This document shows positions 1 through 6,185 of a stretch of 7,483 nt of DNA, piece after piece. Under the pieces are notes generated by a model. The model searched no databases, was not told the DNA's origin, and worked only from the letters and a program-made list of their open reading frames with translations. The stretch is from Acetobacteraceae bacterium (GTDB lineage: Bacteria; Pseudomonadota; Alphaproteobacteria; Acetobacterales; Acetobacteraceae), in NCBI GenBank assembly GCA_030039695.1, contig JASHVB010000747.1:1-7483 (forward strand), read 5' to 3'. Position 1 is the stretch's first letter. Each line of letters starts with the position of its first letter. The position numbers were made by a program, and so were the translations under genes.

Positions 1-22
1 TATGGTAGATTGCAAACTTCAT
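1..22 (-). CDS. possible 5' end of a further gene, cut by the window edge
   Basis: Only seven codons are visible on the minus strand, reading MKFAIYH, with the ATG at 22-20. A GAGGA ribosome binding site lies 5 nt upstream of this ATG. The start is 52 bp after the stop of the ardC-like gene and in the same direction, so it could be the next gene of the same transcription unit. Nothing can be said about function, and with so little sequence the start could be accidental. Confidence 0.3.
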
Positions 23-74
23 GAGCGTCCTCATTCGGCGTCGAGTGTTTCGAGACAAAGCCTCAGCGATCACA

Positions 75-1049
75 TCACGCTGCTTCCGCGAGTGCATCGC
101 CCGCATCCTCGGCCACGATTTCGTCGCTGTCGGGTCGTGCGTGGGCTGCCGCGTAGTCGGGATGAAGACCGACAATGTAATCGGCGACGCGCTGTGCCTC
201 AGCGGCGGCGCGAAATATCGTTTTCTTTTCCGCTTTCATCGCGCCCAGCCAATCGTCGATATAACTTGCCTGGTTATCGAAATCGACGGCGACACCGAGC
301 TCAGGGCCGGCCATGCTGGTGGCAAGTGAGACGATCAGCTCCTCGAAGGCATAGTCCGATGAGCCGAAGATGGTCGAGAGCTTGCGATCCAGGCGTGACG
401 GGGCTCCTGTCGCGTGCGCAAATTCGTGAAGCGCCACCTCGGCCCAGAGGTCAGCGCTAGCGAAGGCGTGAGCGGGCGGAAGGTAGATGACATCCTGGGC
501 GGGAACATAGCAGGCGCGATCGCCAACCGACCGAACTTCGATTCCGCTTGCGGCGATGATTTTCTGCACCGCGTCCGGTTCTTGCCATGCGGTCTCGCCG
601 GCGTTAGGCGGCACGTGATCGGGGATGCCGTCGATTTGGCTCGCATGAAAGATCGTGTAGGCCCTGAGCAGCGGGAAGAAGGCCCGGCGGTCATGGCCCT
701 CCCCTTCCCTTTCCGGACTTTCGCCGTGCGCGTTCCGCTCGATGCGCTTATAGAAGTAAATGCGTGTTCCTATTTCGCCGCGCCGGACCTGCCAGCCACG
801 CGCGAGCGCCTGGCGATAGCTGCACCAGCGCGGATCGGCGCCGAAACCTATCCCGAGCATGTCAAGGACGACGCGGTTGATGCCGCGGTATGTATGCCTG
901 GTGACGGCATTGACCGGCACGTCACAGCGGCCGGCGTCCCATTGCCGTCGCCAAGGCAGGACACCCTTCTCGAGAATGGCGATGATTTTGTCGGTTACTT
1001 CCTGATAATGGTCGTGGTGTTGGGTGGCGTGTTTCCAGGGTTTCGGCAT
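75..1049 (-). CDS. ardC: ArdC-like antirestriction protein (N-terminal ssDNA-binding domain plus zincin-like metallopeptidase domain)
   Basis: This 324-residue protein has the layout of the ArdC family. Known members are plasmid-borne, bind single-stranded DNA and shield incoming DNA from host restriction during conjugation. Residues about 10-135 match the N-terminal domain: an LPWRRQW stretch at 31-37, NAVT with YRGIN at 47-58, and the GWQVRRGEIGT segment at 85-95. Residues about 150-300 form the peptidase-like domain with HEFAH at 208-212, followed by ATGAPSRLDR, EEL at 236-238 and the SYIDDW...FRAAAEAQRVADY segment at 262-291. The start at 1049 was chosen because AAAGGA lies 7 nt upstream and family-like sequence begins here; the frame stays open to 1184 but that part lies in a noncoding repeat. 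Oddity: family members usually have EELVAEL, where the last Glu is probably the third zinc ligand; here it is EELIVSL with Ser241. Zinc binding or catalysis may be altered. The family call is firm; the ligand argument is inference. Confidence 0.92.
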   Translation of the reverse strand: MPKPWKHATQHHDHYQEVTDKIIAILEKGVLPWRRQWDAGRCDVPVNAVTRHTYRGINRVVLDMLGIGFGADPRWCSYRQALARGWQVRRGEIGTRIYFYKRIERNAHGESPEREGEGHDRRAFFPLLRAYTIFHASQIDGIPDHVPPNAGETAWQEPDAVQKIIAASGIEVRSVGDRACYVPAQDVIYLPPAHAFASADLWAEVALHEFAHATGAPSRLDRKLSTIFGSSDYAFEELIVSLATSMAGPELGVAVDFDNQASYIDDWLGAMKAEKKTIFRAAAEAQRVADYIVGLHPDYAAAHARPDSDEIVAEDAGDALAEAA

Positions 1050-1071
1050 GGGAGGCTCCTTTCGCCTCCCA
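1049..1071 (-). promoter_or_regulatory. hairpin displaying the ardC ribosome binding site in its loop
   Basis: A perfect inverted repeat, GGGAGGC (1050-1056) and GCCTCCC (1064-1070), extends by one T-A pair at 1049/1071 to give 8 bp around a 7-nt loop at 1057-1063. On the minus-strand transcript the loop is GAAAGGA, which is the Shine-Dalgarno sequence of the ardC-like gene. The A of its AUG pairs at the base of the stem. Such an arrangement could tune translation initiation, for example in response to temperature, a protein or a small RNA. The structure is seen directly; the regulatory role is inference. Confidence 0.6.
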
Positions 1072-1082
1072 AGCCCCGCATG

Positions 1083-1210
1083 GCGGCCGATGGGGCAAAG
1101 GCGCGCTTGCGCGGGACCGGAGCCACGCGCAGCCACGCACAGGCCGGCTTGCGGCCGAGCATGGCGAGCATGGCGAGGACCCACCCTTTGCGCCGGCGGG
1201 CCGCTGTGCG
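1083..1210 (-). repeat. dispersed repeat, copy A (leader of the ardC-like gene)
   Basis: This 128-bp stretch matches 5291-5397. There are two identical cores: 22 nt at 1113-1134 (equal to 5324-5345) and 30 nt at 1163-1192 (equal to 5349-5378). The flanks also match around GGGGCAAAGGCGCGC and the final GCGG. Copy A carries about 20 extra bases between the cores, including a 5-bp hairpin (GGCCG at 1142-1146, CGGCC at 1152-1156) and a doubled GAGCATGGC unit. Gaps between the copies are not multiples of three and no reading frame stays conserved along the whole element, so it is probably not protein-coding. It fills most of the 198-bp gap between the zinc-ribbon gene and the ardC-like start. Confidence 0.75.
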
Positions 1211-1247
1211 GTAATCAATCTTGCCAGCGATCGAAGACGTTCGCCAA

Positions 1248-1523
1248 CTAAGGCTGTACCTGTATGACGAGTGGCTTTTCTGTCGCGTATGGATCAATCG
1301 ACGACAGCAAATGAATCTCGTCTGGCTTCTGCTGGCATTGCTGGCATCGAAACCGACGCCCGAGTTGGCCAATAGTGATCCGCTTGTCATACATGGCTGC
1401 TAAATCGGCGAGCTTATATGTACCTGCGTGACCGCATCGGCAGCGTGGCCGCACAAACCAATCTCTGCAATCGCCAATGGGCGTTGACGGCGTCGGTTCC
1501 CAGCCAGCCATGTCTGGAATCAT
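1248..1523 (-). CDS. small zinc-ribbon-like protein of unknown function
   Basis: This 91-residue protein carries two cysteine pairs, CRC at 28-30 and CQQC at 60-63, separated by about 30 residues rich in charged and aliphatic residues (TYKLADLAAMYDKRITIGQLGRRFRC in outline). That is the pattern of a treble-clef or zinc-ribbon fold. Similar short proteins of unknown role are common in alphaproteobacteria, but I cannot name the family. The start at 1523 has AGGA only 4 nt upstream; an ATG at 1511 is an alternative without an obvious ribosome binding site. It lies 79 bp downstream of nrdJ and in the same direction, so it may be co-transcribed. It could bind nucleic acid or a protein partner; nothing here links it functionally to nrdJ beyond position. 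Confidence 0.72.
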   Translation of the reverse strand: MIPDMAGWEPTPSTPIGDCRDWFVRPRCRCGHAGTYKLADLAAMYDKRITIGQLGRRFRCQQCQQKPDEIHLLSSIDPYATEKPLVIQVQP

Positions 1524-1602
1524 ATGTTCCTGGTCTGTTCATGTCAACCTGGCCGCGAAAGCGGTTGGCCGGCGGGGGCGGGTTTGCGCGTCAGCCTGGC
1601 GG

Positions 1603-3897
1603 TCAGCTGCATTTGGACCATCCGCAGTGGACACATGTCAGGCAGCCGGCCTCCTTGAGCAGCCCTGGCTGGTTGCATCGTGGACAAAAGGGGCCGGCAA
1701 AACCTCTCCCATCTGTCGGTGTGGACTCTGCCGGCTGGAGCAGCGGTGATCCGCTTGCATCGGTGTCGAGGAAGCCGATCTCGCGCATGTGCCGCTCGAT
1801 GACATCTCCGATGGCAGCGACCAGGGACGGAACGTAGCGGCCGTTGTTCCACTGGCCGCCCCGCGGGTCGAATACTTGCTTGAGTTCCTCGGCGACGAAG
1901 GACACGTCCCCTCCCCGTCTGAACACCGCGCTGATCATACGCGTCAGCGCCACCACCCAGGGATAATGTTCGAGGTTTTTCGAGTTGATGAAAATCTCGA
2001 CCGGCCGCCGTGGTCCGCTGTCCTCCACGTCGTTCACGGTGATGTAGAATGCGTGCTCGGTCCCCATCCAGCGTAGCTTGTACGTGGCGCCGAGGACTTT
2101 ATCCGGTCGCGATAAGAGGTCGTTTGATACTGGAGCGGCCGGCGAAGGTGGTGTGGGTGGTTTCGATGTCTTCACCTCAAGGACGGATCCGCGGATTGGG
2201 TTTGGGCGGTAGGTCGTGCAACCCTTGCAGCCGCTTCTGTACGCGTCCCAATACACGTCCTGAAACGCGCCGAAGCTGATATCCTCAGGAACGTTTACGG
2301 TCTTACTAATGGCGCTGTCGACATGCCGTTGCACGGCTGCCTGCATCCGGACGTGCTCCGCCGGTGTCAGGTCCTGGGCGGTGACAAAGTAGTCGGGCAG
2401 CGGTGCTTCGTCTCCGAACTGTTCACGGAACCCGCGCACTGCATAATCGGTGACGTCTTCCTCGCGGCGCGAGCCGTCGGGTTCGAGGATCTTCCTCGTG
2501 TAGCTCAGGGCAAACACGGGTTCGATACCGCTGGAAACGTTGTCGGCTAGTAGCGAGATCGTCCCGGTTGGGGCGATTGAGGTCAACAGCGCGTTGCGGA
2601 TACCGGCTGCGGCGATGGCCGCCAAGATGTCGTCAGGGAGTTCTCGTACCGTCTCGCCGGCGAGGTACGGATCACGGTCGAACAGTGGGAAGGCCCCCTT
2701 CTCGAGCGCCAGGTCGCACGACGCGCGATAGGCTGCATGGTTAATGGTCTCCGCCCAGGCTTCGGCCTGGGCTGCTGCCTCGGTTGAGCCGTAGCGGAGG
2801 CTCATCATCATCAGCGCATCGGCAAGGCCGGTTATGCCGAGGCCGATGCGGCGCTTTGCGAAAGCCTCCTGTCGCTGCTGGTCGAGAGGATAACCCGATA
2901 CATCGACCGTGTTGTCCATCATGCGCACGGCAGTGCGCGCGAGGTCGGTAACCTCATCCTCGTCGATGTGTGCCATGGCGGTGAACGGATAACGGACAAG
3001 GCGGGCCAGGTTGATGGAGCCGAGAAGGCACGCCCCGTAGGGTGGCAGCGGCTGTTCGCTACACGGGTTGGTCGCATGGATTGTCTCGCAGTAAGCGAGA
3101 TTGTTGCGGGCGTTGATCCGGTCGATGAAGATCACACCCGGTTCGGCATTGTCGTAGGTCGCGCGGGTTATGCTCTCCCACAGCATGCGCGCACGCACGC
3201 TGCGAACCACCTGGTTCTCGAACACGAGCGGCCAGTCAGCATCGCCTTCGACAGATTTCATGAACGCATCGGTAACCAGCACAGAGAGGTTGAAGTTGGT
3301 GAGCCGCCCCTGTTCACGCTTAGCGTCAATGAAAGCCTCGATGTCGGGATGGTCGCAGCGGAGTGTTGCCATCATGGCGCCGCGGCGAGCGCCGGCGGAC
3401 ATGATGGTGCGGCACATCGCGTCCCACACCTCCATGAAGGAGAGCGGACCCGAAGCGTCCGCGCCGACACCTTTGACGGGCGCGCCTTTTGGGCGGATCG
3501 AGGAGAAGTCGTAACCGATGCCGCCACCCTGCTGCATCGTCAGGGCTGCCTCACGCAGGTGGTTGAAGATCAAGCCGAGGTCGTCCTCGATGTTGCCCAT
3601 CACAAAGCAGTTGAAGAGCGTGACGCGGCGATCGGCACCGGCGCCGGCCAGGATGCGGCCAGCCGGCAGGAACCGGAAATCGGTGAGCGCCTCATAGAAT
3701 TTCCCACGCCATTGTTCCGGGTTCGTCTCGGCTGCGGCAAGTGTAGTAGCGACACGGTGCCAGGTATCCTCGATGGTGAGGTCGAGCGGCGTTCCGTCGG
3801 ATGTCTTCAACCGGTACTTCGCATCCCAGATCTGCCTTGAGATCGGCGCAAGTCGTTCAACTATTGTGCTCTGCCTTTCTGCAACGAGCGTGTCCAT
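1603..3897 (-). CDS. nrdJ: adenosylcobalamin-dependent class II ribonucleotide reductase
   Basis: This 764-residue enzyme reduces ribonucleotides to deoxyribonucleotides, using adenosylcobalamin to generate a thiyl radical, so it needs neither oxygen nor a radical-generating subunit. Asn277, Cys279 and Glu281 form the active-site NPCSE motif. Cys97 (in FNCFVMG) and Cys290 (in PYGACLLGS) are the probable redox pair; the 11-residue spacing from Cys279 to Cys290 equals that of the Thermotoga enzyme. PTGT lies at 443-446 and GCKGC at 556-560. A proline-rich linker (about 578-592) leads to a TSCPD domain (about 593-703). The tail holds six cysteines (738, 741, 752, 755, 758, 763), typical of the zinc-ribbon class II family that includes TIGR02504 and probably relays electrons. 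No N-terminal ATP cone is seen. The start at 3897 has AAGGAG 6 nt upstream (3904-3909); an ATG at 3924 lacks such support. The length is the compact form, much shorter than the roughly 1,200-residue enzymes of many alphaproteobacterial chromosomes. Confidence 0.96.
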   Translation of the reverse strand: MDTLVAERQSTIVERLAPISRQIWDAKYRLKTSDGTPLDLTIEDTWHRVATTLAAAETNPEQWRGKFYEALTDFRFLPAGRILAGAGADRRVTLFNCFVMGNIEDDLGLIFNHLREAALTMQQGGGIGYDFSSIRPKGAPVKGVGADASGPLSFMEVWDAMCRTIMSAGARRGAMMATLRCDHPDIEAFIDAKREQGRLTNFNLSVLVTDAFMKSVEGDADWPLVFENQVVRSVRARMLWESITRATYDNAEPGVIFIDRINARNNLAYCETIHATNPCSEQPLPPYGACLLGSINLARLVRYPFTAMAHIDEDEVTDLARTAVRMMDNTVDVSGYPLDQQRQEAFAKRRIGLGITGLADALMMMSLRYGSTEAAAQAEAWAETINHAAYRASCDLALEKGAFPLFDRDPYLAGETVRELPDDILAAIAAAGIRNALLTSIAPTGTISLLADNVSSGIEPVFALSYTRKILEPDGSRREEDVTDYAVRGFREQFGDEAPLPDYFVTAQDLTPAEHVRMQAAVQRHVDSAISKTVNVPEDISFGAFQDVYWDAYRSGCKGCTTYRPNPIRGSVLEVKTSKPPTPPSPAAPVSNDLLSRPDKVLGATYKLRWMGTEHAFYITVNDVEDSGPRRPVEIFINSKNLEHYPWVVALTRMISAVFRRGGDVSFVAEELKQVFDPRGGQWNNGRYVPSLVAAIGDVIERHMREIGFLDTDASGSPLLQPAESTPTDGRGFAGPFCPRCNQPGLLKEAGCLTCVHCGWSKCS

Positions 3898-3911
3898 GAT
3901 TGTCTCCTTGC

Positions 3912-4052
3912 TTACGTTCTGCACTGACTTTGCTCCATGTCGCCCGCACGCAGCTTGGCGTCTGCCGCTGCAAGGACGTTAGCTCGACGGACGCCGTCTT
4001 CGGCGTGCGACCCTTGCAGCGGCGGACGCGTAAGCAGCACGGGTTCCTTCAT
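3912..4052 (-). CDS. possible 46-residue ORF just upstream of nrdJ
   Basis: The frame begins MKEPVLLTRPPLQ and ends with TAA, 14 bp before the nrdJ start. Its ATG overlaps the stop of the preceding frame as ATGA (4052-4049), a usual sign of translational coupling. Codons are GC-rich at the third position and the sequence looks like an ordinary soluble peptide, but I recognise no family. It contains the large inverted repeat at 3961-4026, so the region could instead be an untranslated structured leader of nrdJ. No strong ribosome binding site of its own is seen. If translated, passage of ribosomes through the hairpin could influence nrdJ expression; this is speculation. Confidence 0.35.
   Translation of the reverse strand: MKEPVLLTRPPLQGSHAEDGVRRANVLAAADAKLRAGDMEQSQCRT
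3961..4026. repeat. long imperfect inverted repeat with an internal hairpin, 5' of nrdJ
   Basis: The arms GCCGCTGCAAGG (3964-3975) and CCTTGCAGCGGC (4012-4023) are perfect 12-bp complements. They extend outward by a T-G wobble (3963/4024) and two more pairs (3962/4025, 3961/4026). Inside lies a second perfect hairpin, ACGCCG (3991-3996) and CGGCGT (4001-4006), with a TCTT loop. No T run follows on either strand, so it is not an ordinary intrinsic terminator. It lies about 50 nt before the nrdJ ribosome binding site. It could be a regulatory RNA structure or a REP/MITE-like palindromic insertion. Confidence 0.65.
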
Positions 4053-4388
4053 CGGGCGCGCCCGTCTTTTGTGTTCGGTGCTTGATCCGCCGGCGATAGT
4101 GCAATCGGCAGCCACGCTTTCACCTTGCGTACGTCAGTCGCGGTTGGTTTCCAGCGCCATGTTTTGATGACGTCGCACGGTTCGGTGCGTCGTGCATGCC
4201 TGGTCCATCCTGTCATGTCGTTACGCATGATGTAGCCGCGCAGCGCGACTGGGTGGCCCCGGCCGGTCGGGATCGCCGATTCTGTCGGTGAGATAGGCCA
4301 TCCGCGTCGAGAGACGTTTGCCAGGGGTATCGCCGTTGCGTCGGATGAGTGCCCACGGGGCGTGATGGCAGGTTGACGGAAGCGTCAT
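4049..4388 (-). pseudogene. small gene of unknown function, apparently disrupted by a +1 frameshift
   Basis: The ATG at 4388 has GAGAGG 6 nt upstream (4395-4400). It opens a frame that reads MTLPSTCHHAPWALIRRNGD and on to DPDRPG, then drifts into a short tail and stops at 4221-4223. At that point the next frame, which was already open, takes over with HPVALRGYIMRND and continues through VKAWLPIALSPADQ to the TGA at 4051-4049. Removing one C from the run at 4257-4260 joins the two into a single 112-residue protein. The span of 340 nt is 113 codons plus one base, as expected. Both halves have GC-rich third positions. The change may be a real mutation, a sequencing error, or programmed. I do not recognise the family. 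The frame is also open upstream to an ATG at 4550, but without a good ribosome binding site. It lies between the 149-residue gene and nrdJ, in the same direction. Confidence 0.45.
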
Positions 4389-4560
4389 GGGAAGCCTCTC
4401 GATGCTGTTACCGTGAGACGGCGGTTGGGGCTGGCCGCGAGCGCGAGCGTCCGGTTCGGGCTGTCTGCTGTCGCGGTCCATGGGCGGAGCATCCAGCCGC
4501 GCGACGCGAATGAAGCTCTGTACCCCGAAAATTTCCTGGCGGGCCGTCATACGGACACCG

Positions 4561-5010
4561 TCAGGCGGCGTGATCGACCCTCCGGCGTTCCCGTGTCAGT
4601 CGTCGGTGGCGGCGAACAGGTCCGTTCTGCACGCCGTGCCGGCCCTCCCGAATGGTTGCTTCAAGCTGGCGGAGGAAGCCGGCAGAAACGGCGCGCTGGA
4701 ATCGCTTGAGGCCCGCTTTGGTTTCGTTGCCGTCCCATACGAAGCGCCAAGCCATGGCGCCGCTGGCCGAGCGCGTGCCAATCGCGATGAAGCGCGATCG
4801 TCCCTTCAGGGGCAGGTCGACCACTCGTGCATAGAGGAGCGGAGCTATTGTTAGCAGGCGGGCTAATTGCTCCACGTCCCTGACGCTCGGCTGCGTTTCA
4901 TTCTGAACAATAGCAACCTCGATAATCGGAGCGCCGCGATTGTCGTCGGCAAATACTTCAATGATGTGTACGCGCGCGAGTGCATCACCACATCCTGGTG
5001 TAGCGCTCAT
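4561..5010 (-). CDS. hypothetical protein, 149 residues, no recognised family
   Basis: The ATG at 5010 has AGGAG 7 nt upstream (5018-5022), which decides the start; the frame is open to 5136 but without support. The sequence begins MSATPGCGDALARVHIIEVF and looks like a mixed alpha/beta soluble protein, with a predicted beta stretch (APIIEVAIVQNE), a helix (VRDVEQLARLLTIAPLLYARVV) and another beta-rich part (FIAIGTRSASGAMAWRFVWDG). No signal peptide or membrane segment is visible. The last 25 or so residues are arginine-rich and less protein-like. In the neighbouring frame the same DNA would end RTDLFAATDD and stop near 4596, so a frameshift near the 3' end is possible. It is the first gene of the minus-strand series leading to nrdJ, and its leader holds copy B of the dispersed repeat. 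Confidence 0.7.
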   Translation of the reverse strand: MSATPGCGDALARVHIIEVFADDNRGAPIIEVAIVQNETQPSVRDVEQLARLLTIAPLLYARVVDLPLKGRSRFIAIGTRSASGAMAWRFVWDGNETKAGLKRFQRAVSAGFLRQLEATIREGRHGVQNGPVRRHRRLTRERRRVDHAA

Positions 5011-5566
5011 TGGATCTCTCCTGAGTTGTTGGAGGCGTTGGAGCTGCGGCTGGCGGGACGCCGCTTCGGAAGTTGAGTCGGGAGCGCGTGTGTGCGCGAG
5101 AGAGGCGCGCGCCTCGGCGGCGGCGCTGACGATCACCTATCCGGACAATTCCGCCAGTGCTACACGTCCCGCCGGGCAATCCAGAACGGGTCCGCACTGT
5201 CGCCGCTCCGGTTGTCACTGTCTTCGTCGGACCGTGTCCTGGTCACGACCCTTTCCGGCATTTCCAAGACCCATTTCGCGCCGTCTCGGGGCGGCCGGGG
5301 CAAAGGCGCGCGCTGTGTCGCGTGGGACCGGAGCCACGCGCAGCCCGAGGCGAGCATGGCGAGGACCCACCCTTTGCGGCGGTCGGACCGTAGGCGGCAG
5401 TGCTCTTATTTGCCTGGCTGTTCGCCCGCTGTTCCGGATGACTGCAACCGGCCGTTCCACGCGGAGTGTTATCCGGTTTTCATCCAGGGTGAGTCTGTGT
5501 GAGCGGCTTGAGTTGGTGTAGAAGGCTGGCCACGTCAGGCATTGCTGGGCCGAGGGTTGCTATCTC
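5011..5566. other. 556-bp intergenic region between divergent gene groups, no convincing gene
   Basis: This region separates the minus-strand nrdJ group from the plus-strand duplicated genes, so promoters for both should lie here, though I see no clear consensus boxes. It contains copy B of the dispersed repeat. A minus-strand frame ending at 5160 reads MPERVVTRTRSDEDSD and closes with DPFWIARRDV (possible start at 5261, 33 residues). It looks somewhat protein-like but has no good ribosome binding site, so I do not call it. At about 5440-5515 there is a faint resemblance to the helicase 3' end, which could be a third, older remnant. Confidence 0.5.
5291..5397 (-). repeat. dispersed repeat, copy B
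   Basis: This is the second copy of the element at 1083-1210, in the same orientation and about 4.2 kb away. It shares the 22-nt and 30-nt identical cores and is shorter by about 20 bp between them. It contains a perfect 7-bp stem, CGCGTGG (5319-5325) and CCACGCG (5334-5340), with an 8-nt loop. In copy A the same stem survives in altered form, GCGCG plus GG (1109-1115) pairing with CC and CGCGC (1123-1130) with one bulged A. On the minus strand it precedes the 149-residue gene by about 280 nt. Confidence 0.75.
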
Positions 5567-5998
5567 ATGGCGCGAGCTGAAGGCTTGTACTGGGTCTGCG
5601 AGCGGAAATACCGCGAAGTGGTTGTTGCGGCGTACCGTGACGGCTGGTGGATATTCGGCGATGGGGACGATTTGAATAGCGAACGCGGACTGATGGTCCT
5701 CGGTGGCCCGCTGGAGCCGCCTGACCCTGCAATCGGCGCTACGTGGAAGGAACGCTACCGGAAGATTTTGAGTGAGCGAAGAAAGATTGAAGGCGAGGAT
5801 CCGAGGTCCGGATGGGCCTATCTGTATGGTTATTACTGGGTCAGGATTCCGCGCCGGTCGCAGCCGGTGATGGCGTGTTTCATGGAGGGCGCCTGGGACG
5901 AGGTCGCTGGAGACGAATTGAAGGGTAAGGTTGAGATAATCGACGGCCCGCTTGCGCCGCCCCAGGTGCCGAAGCGATGGTGGCAAAGAAGGCGCTGA
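5567..5998 (+). CDS. Trp/Tyr-rich two-repeat protein, first paralogue
   Basis: This 143-residue protein has no family that I recognise. It is built of two internal repeats. Repeat 1 covers about residues 6-54, from GLYWV through AYRDGWW to GPLEPPDP. Repeat 2 covers about 88-135, from GYYWVR through MEGAW to IIDGPLAPPQVP. They are joined by a charged, helix-like linker (ATWKERYRKILSERRKIEGEDP, 58-79 in outline). No signal peptide or membrane segment is seen; the tail is basic (KRWWQRRR). The start is supported by GAGGG at 5552-5556, 10 nt upstream, and by identical spacing in the paralogue. It shares 73 of the first 100 residues with the protein at 6186, by my count. The aromatic repeat pattern resembles small beta-domains seen in phage or plasmid hypothetical proteins. 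Its role is unknown. Confidence 0.8.
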   Translation: MARAEGLYWVCERKYREVVVAAYRDGWWIFGDGDDLNSERGLMVLGGPLEPPDPAIGATWKERYRKILSERRKIEGEDPRSGWAYLYGYYWVRIPRRSQPVMACFMEGAWDEVAGDELKGKVEIIDGPLAPPQVPKRWWQRRR

Positions 5999-6015
5999 TC
6001 GTGTGCGCTGTCGGG

Positions 6016-6135
6016 TGTTTCGTAACTGGCCGTCCACGTGATGCGGGTCGAGTATGCCGTTTCGAGAGAGTGATAACTCGATGAAGCCGACTCGGACGTT
6101 GCACATGAAATGGTGACGCGTCGCACACAGCGCAT
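6016..6135 (-). pseudogene. remnant of the UvrD-like helicase 3' end
   Basis: Read on the minus strand, this stretch gives MCNVRVGFIELSLSRNGILD and continues to DGQLRN. It aligns without gaps to the intact helicase segment HCNVRLGFADPSPFLDDIPD through DGWLRN, with 15 of 31 residues identical by my count. The nucleotide match to 6716-6837 includes GACGCGTCGCA and the TTTCGTAAC and GGACGTT strings. It has no start and lacks the helicase motifs and the final residues. It is what the tandem duplication left behind between the two paralogues. Confidence 0.75.
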
Positions 6136-6185
6136 GGTAGATAGCCGGCGACGTCAGGTATGAATGGACCGAGGGGTGATATTTC

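Noticed and set aside
414..1214. 266-residue plus-strand open frame opposite the ardC-like gene
   Set aside because: It is antisense to a well-matched ArdC family gene and runs on into the noncoding repeat; it looks like a GC-driven shadow frame.
995..1390. 131-residue minus-strand frame and a 98-residue one across copy A of the repeat
   Set aside because: They overlap both the zinc-ribbon gene and the ardC start in the wrong frames, and gaps relative to copy B break every frame.
2968..3840. 290-residue plus-strand open frame opposite nrdJ
   Set aside because: It is antisense to the strongly supported nrdJ gene, has no recognisable domain or convincing ribosome binding site, and long antisense frames are common in GC-rich coding DNA.
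3961..4026. integron attC site
   Set aside because: The arms do not end in the GTTRRRY and RYYYAAC boxes and no integrase gene is in the window.
4053..4070. CGGGCGCGCCCG palindrome followed by TTTT as a plus-strand terminator
   Set aside because: The palindrome leaves only a 4-bp stem once a loop is allowed, and there is no plus-strand gene ending upstream.
3898..4388. cobalamin riboswitch upstream of nrdJ
   Set aside because: A class II reductase leader is a reasonable place to look, but I do not see the GCCACTG-type core or a B12 box; the only partial match (ACCTGCC near 4369) lies inside a coding-like frame.
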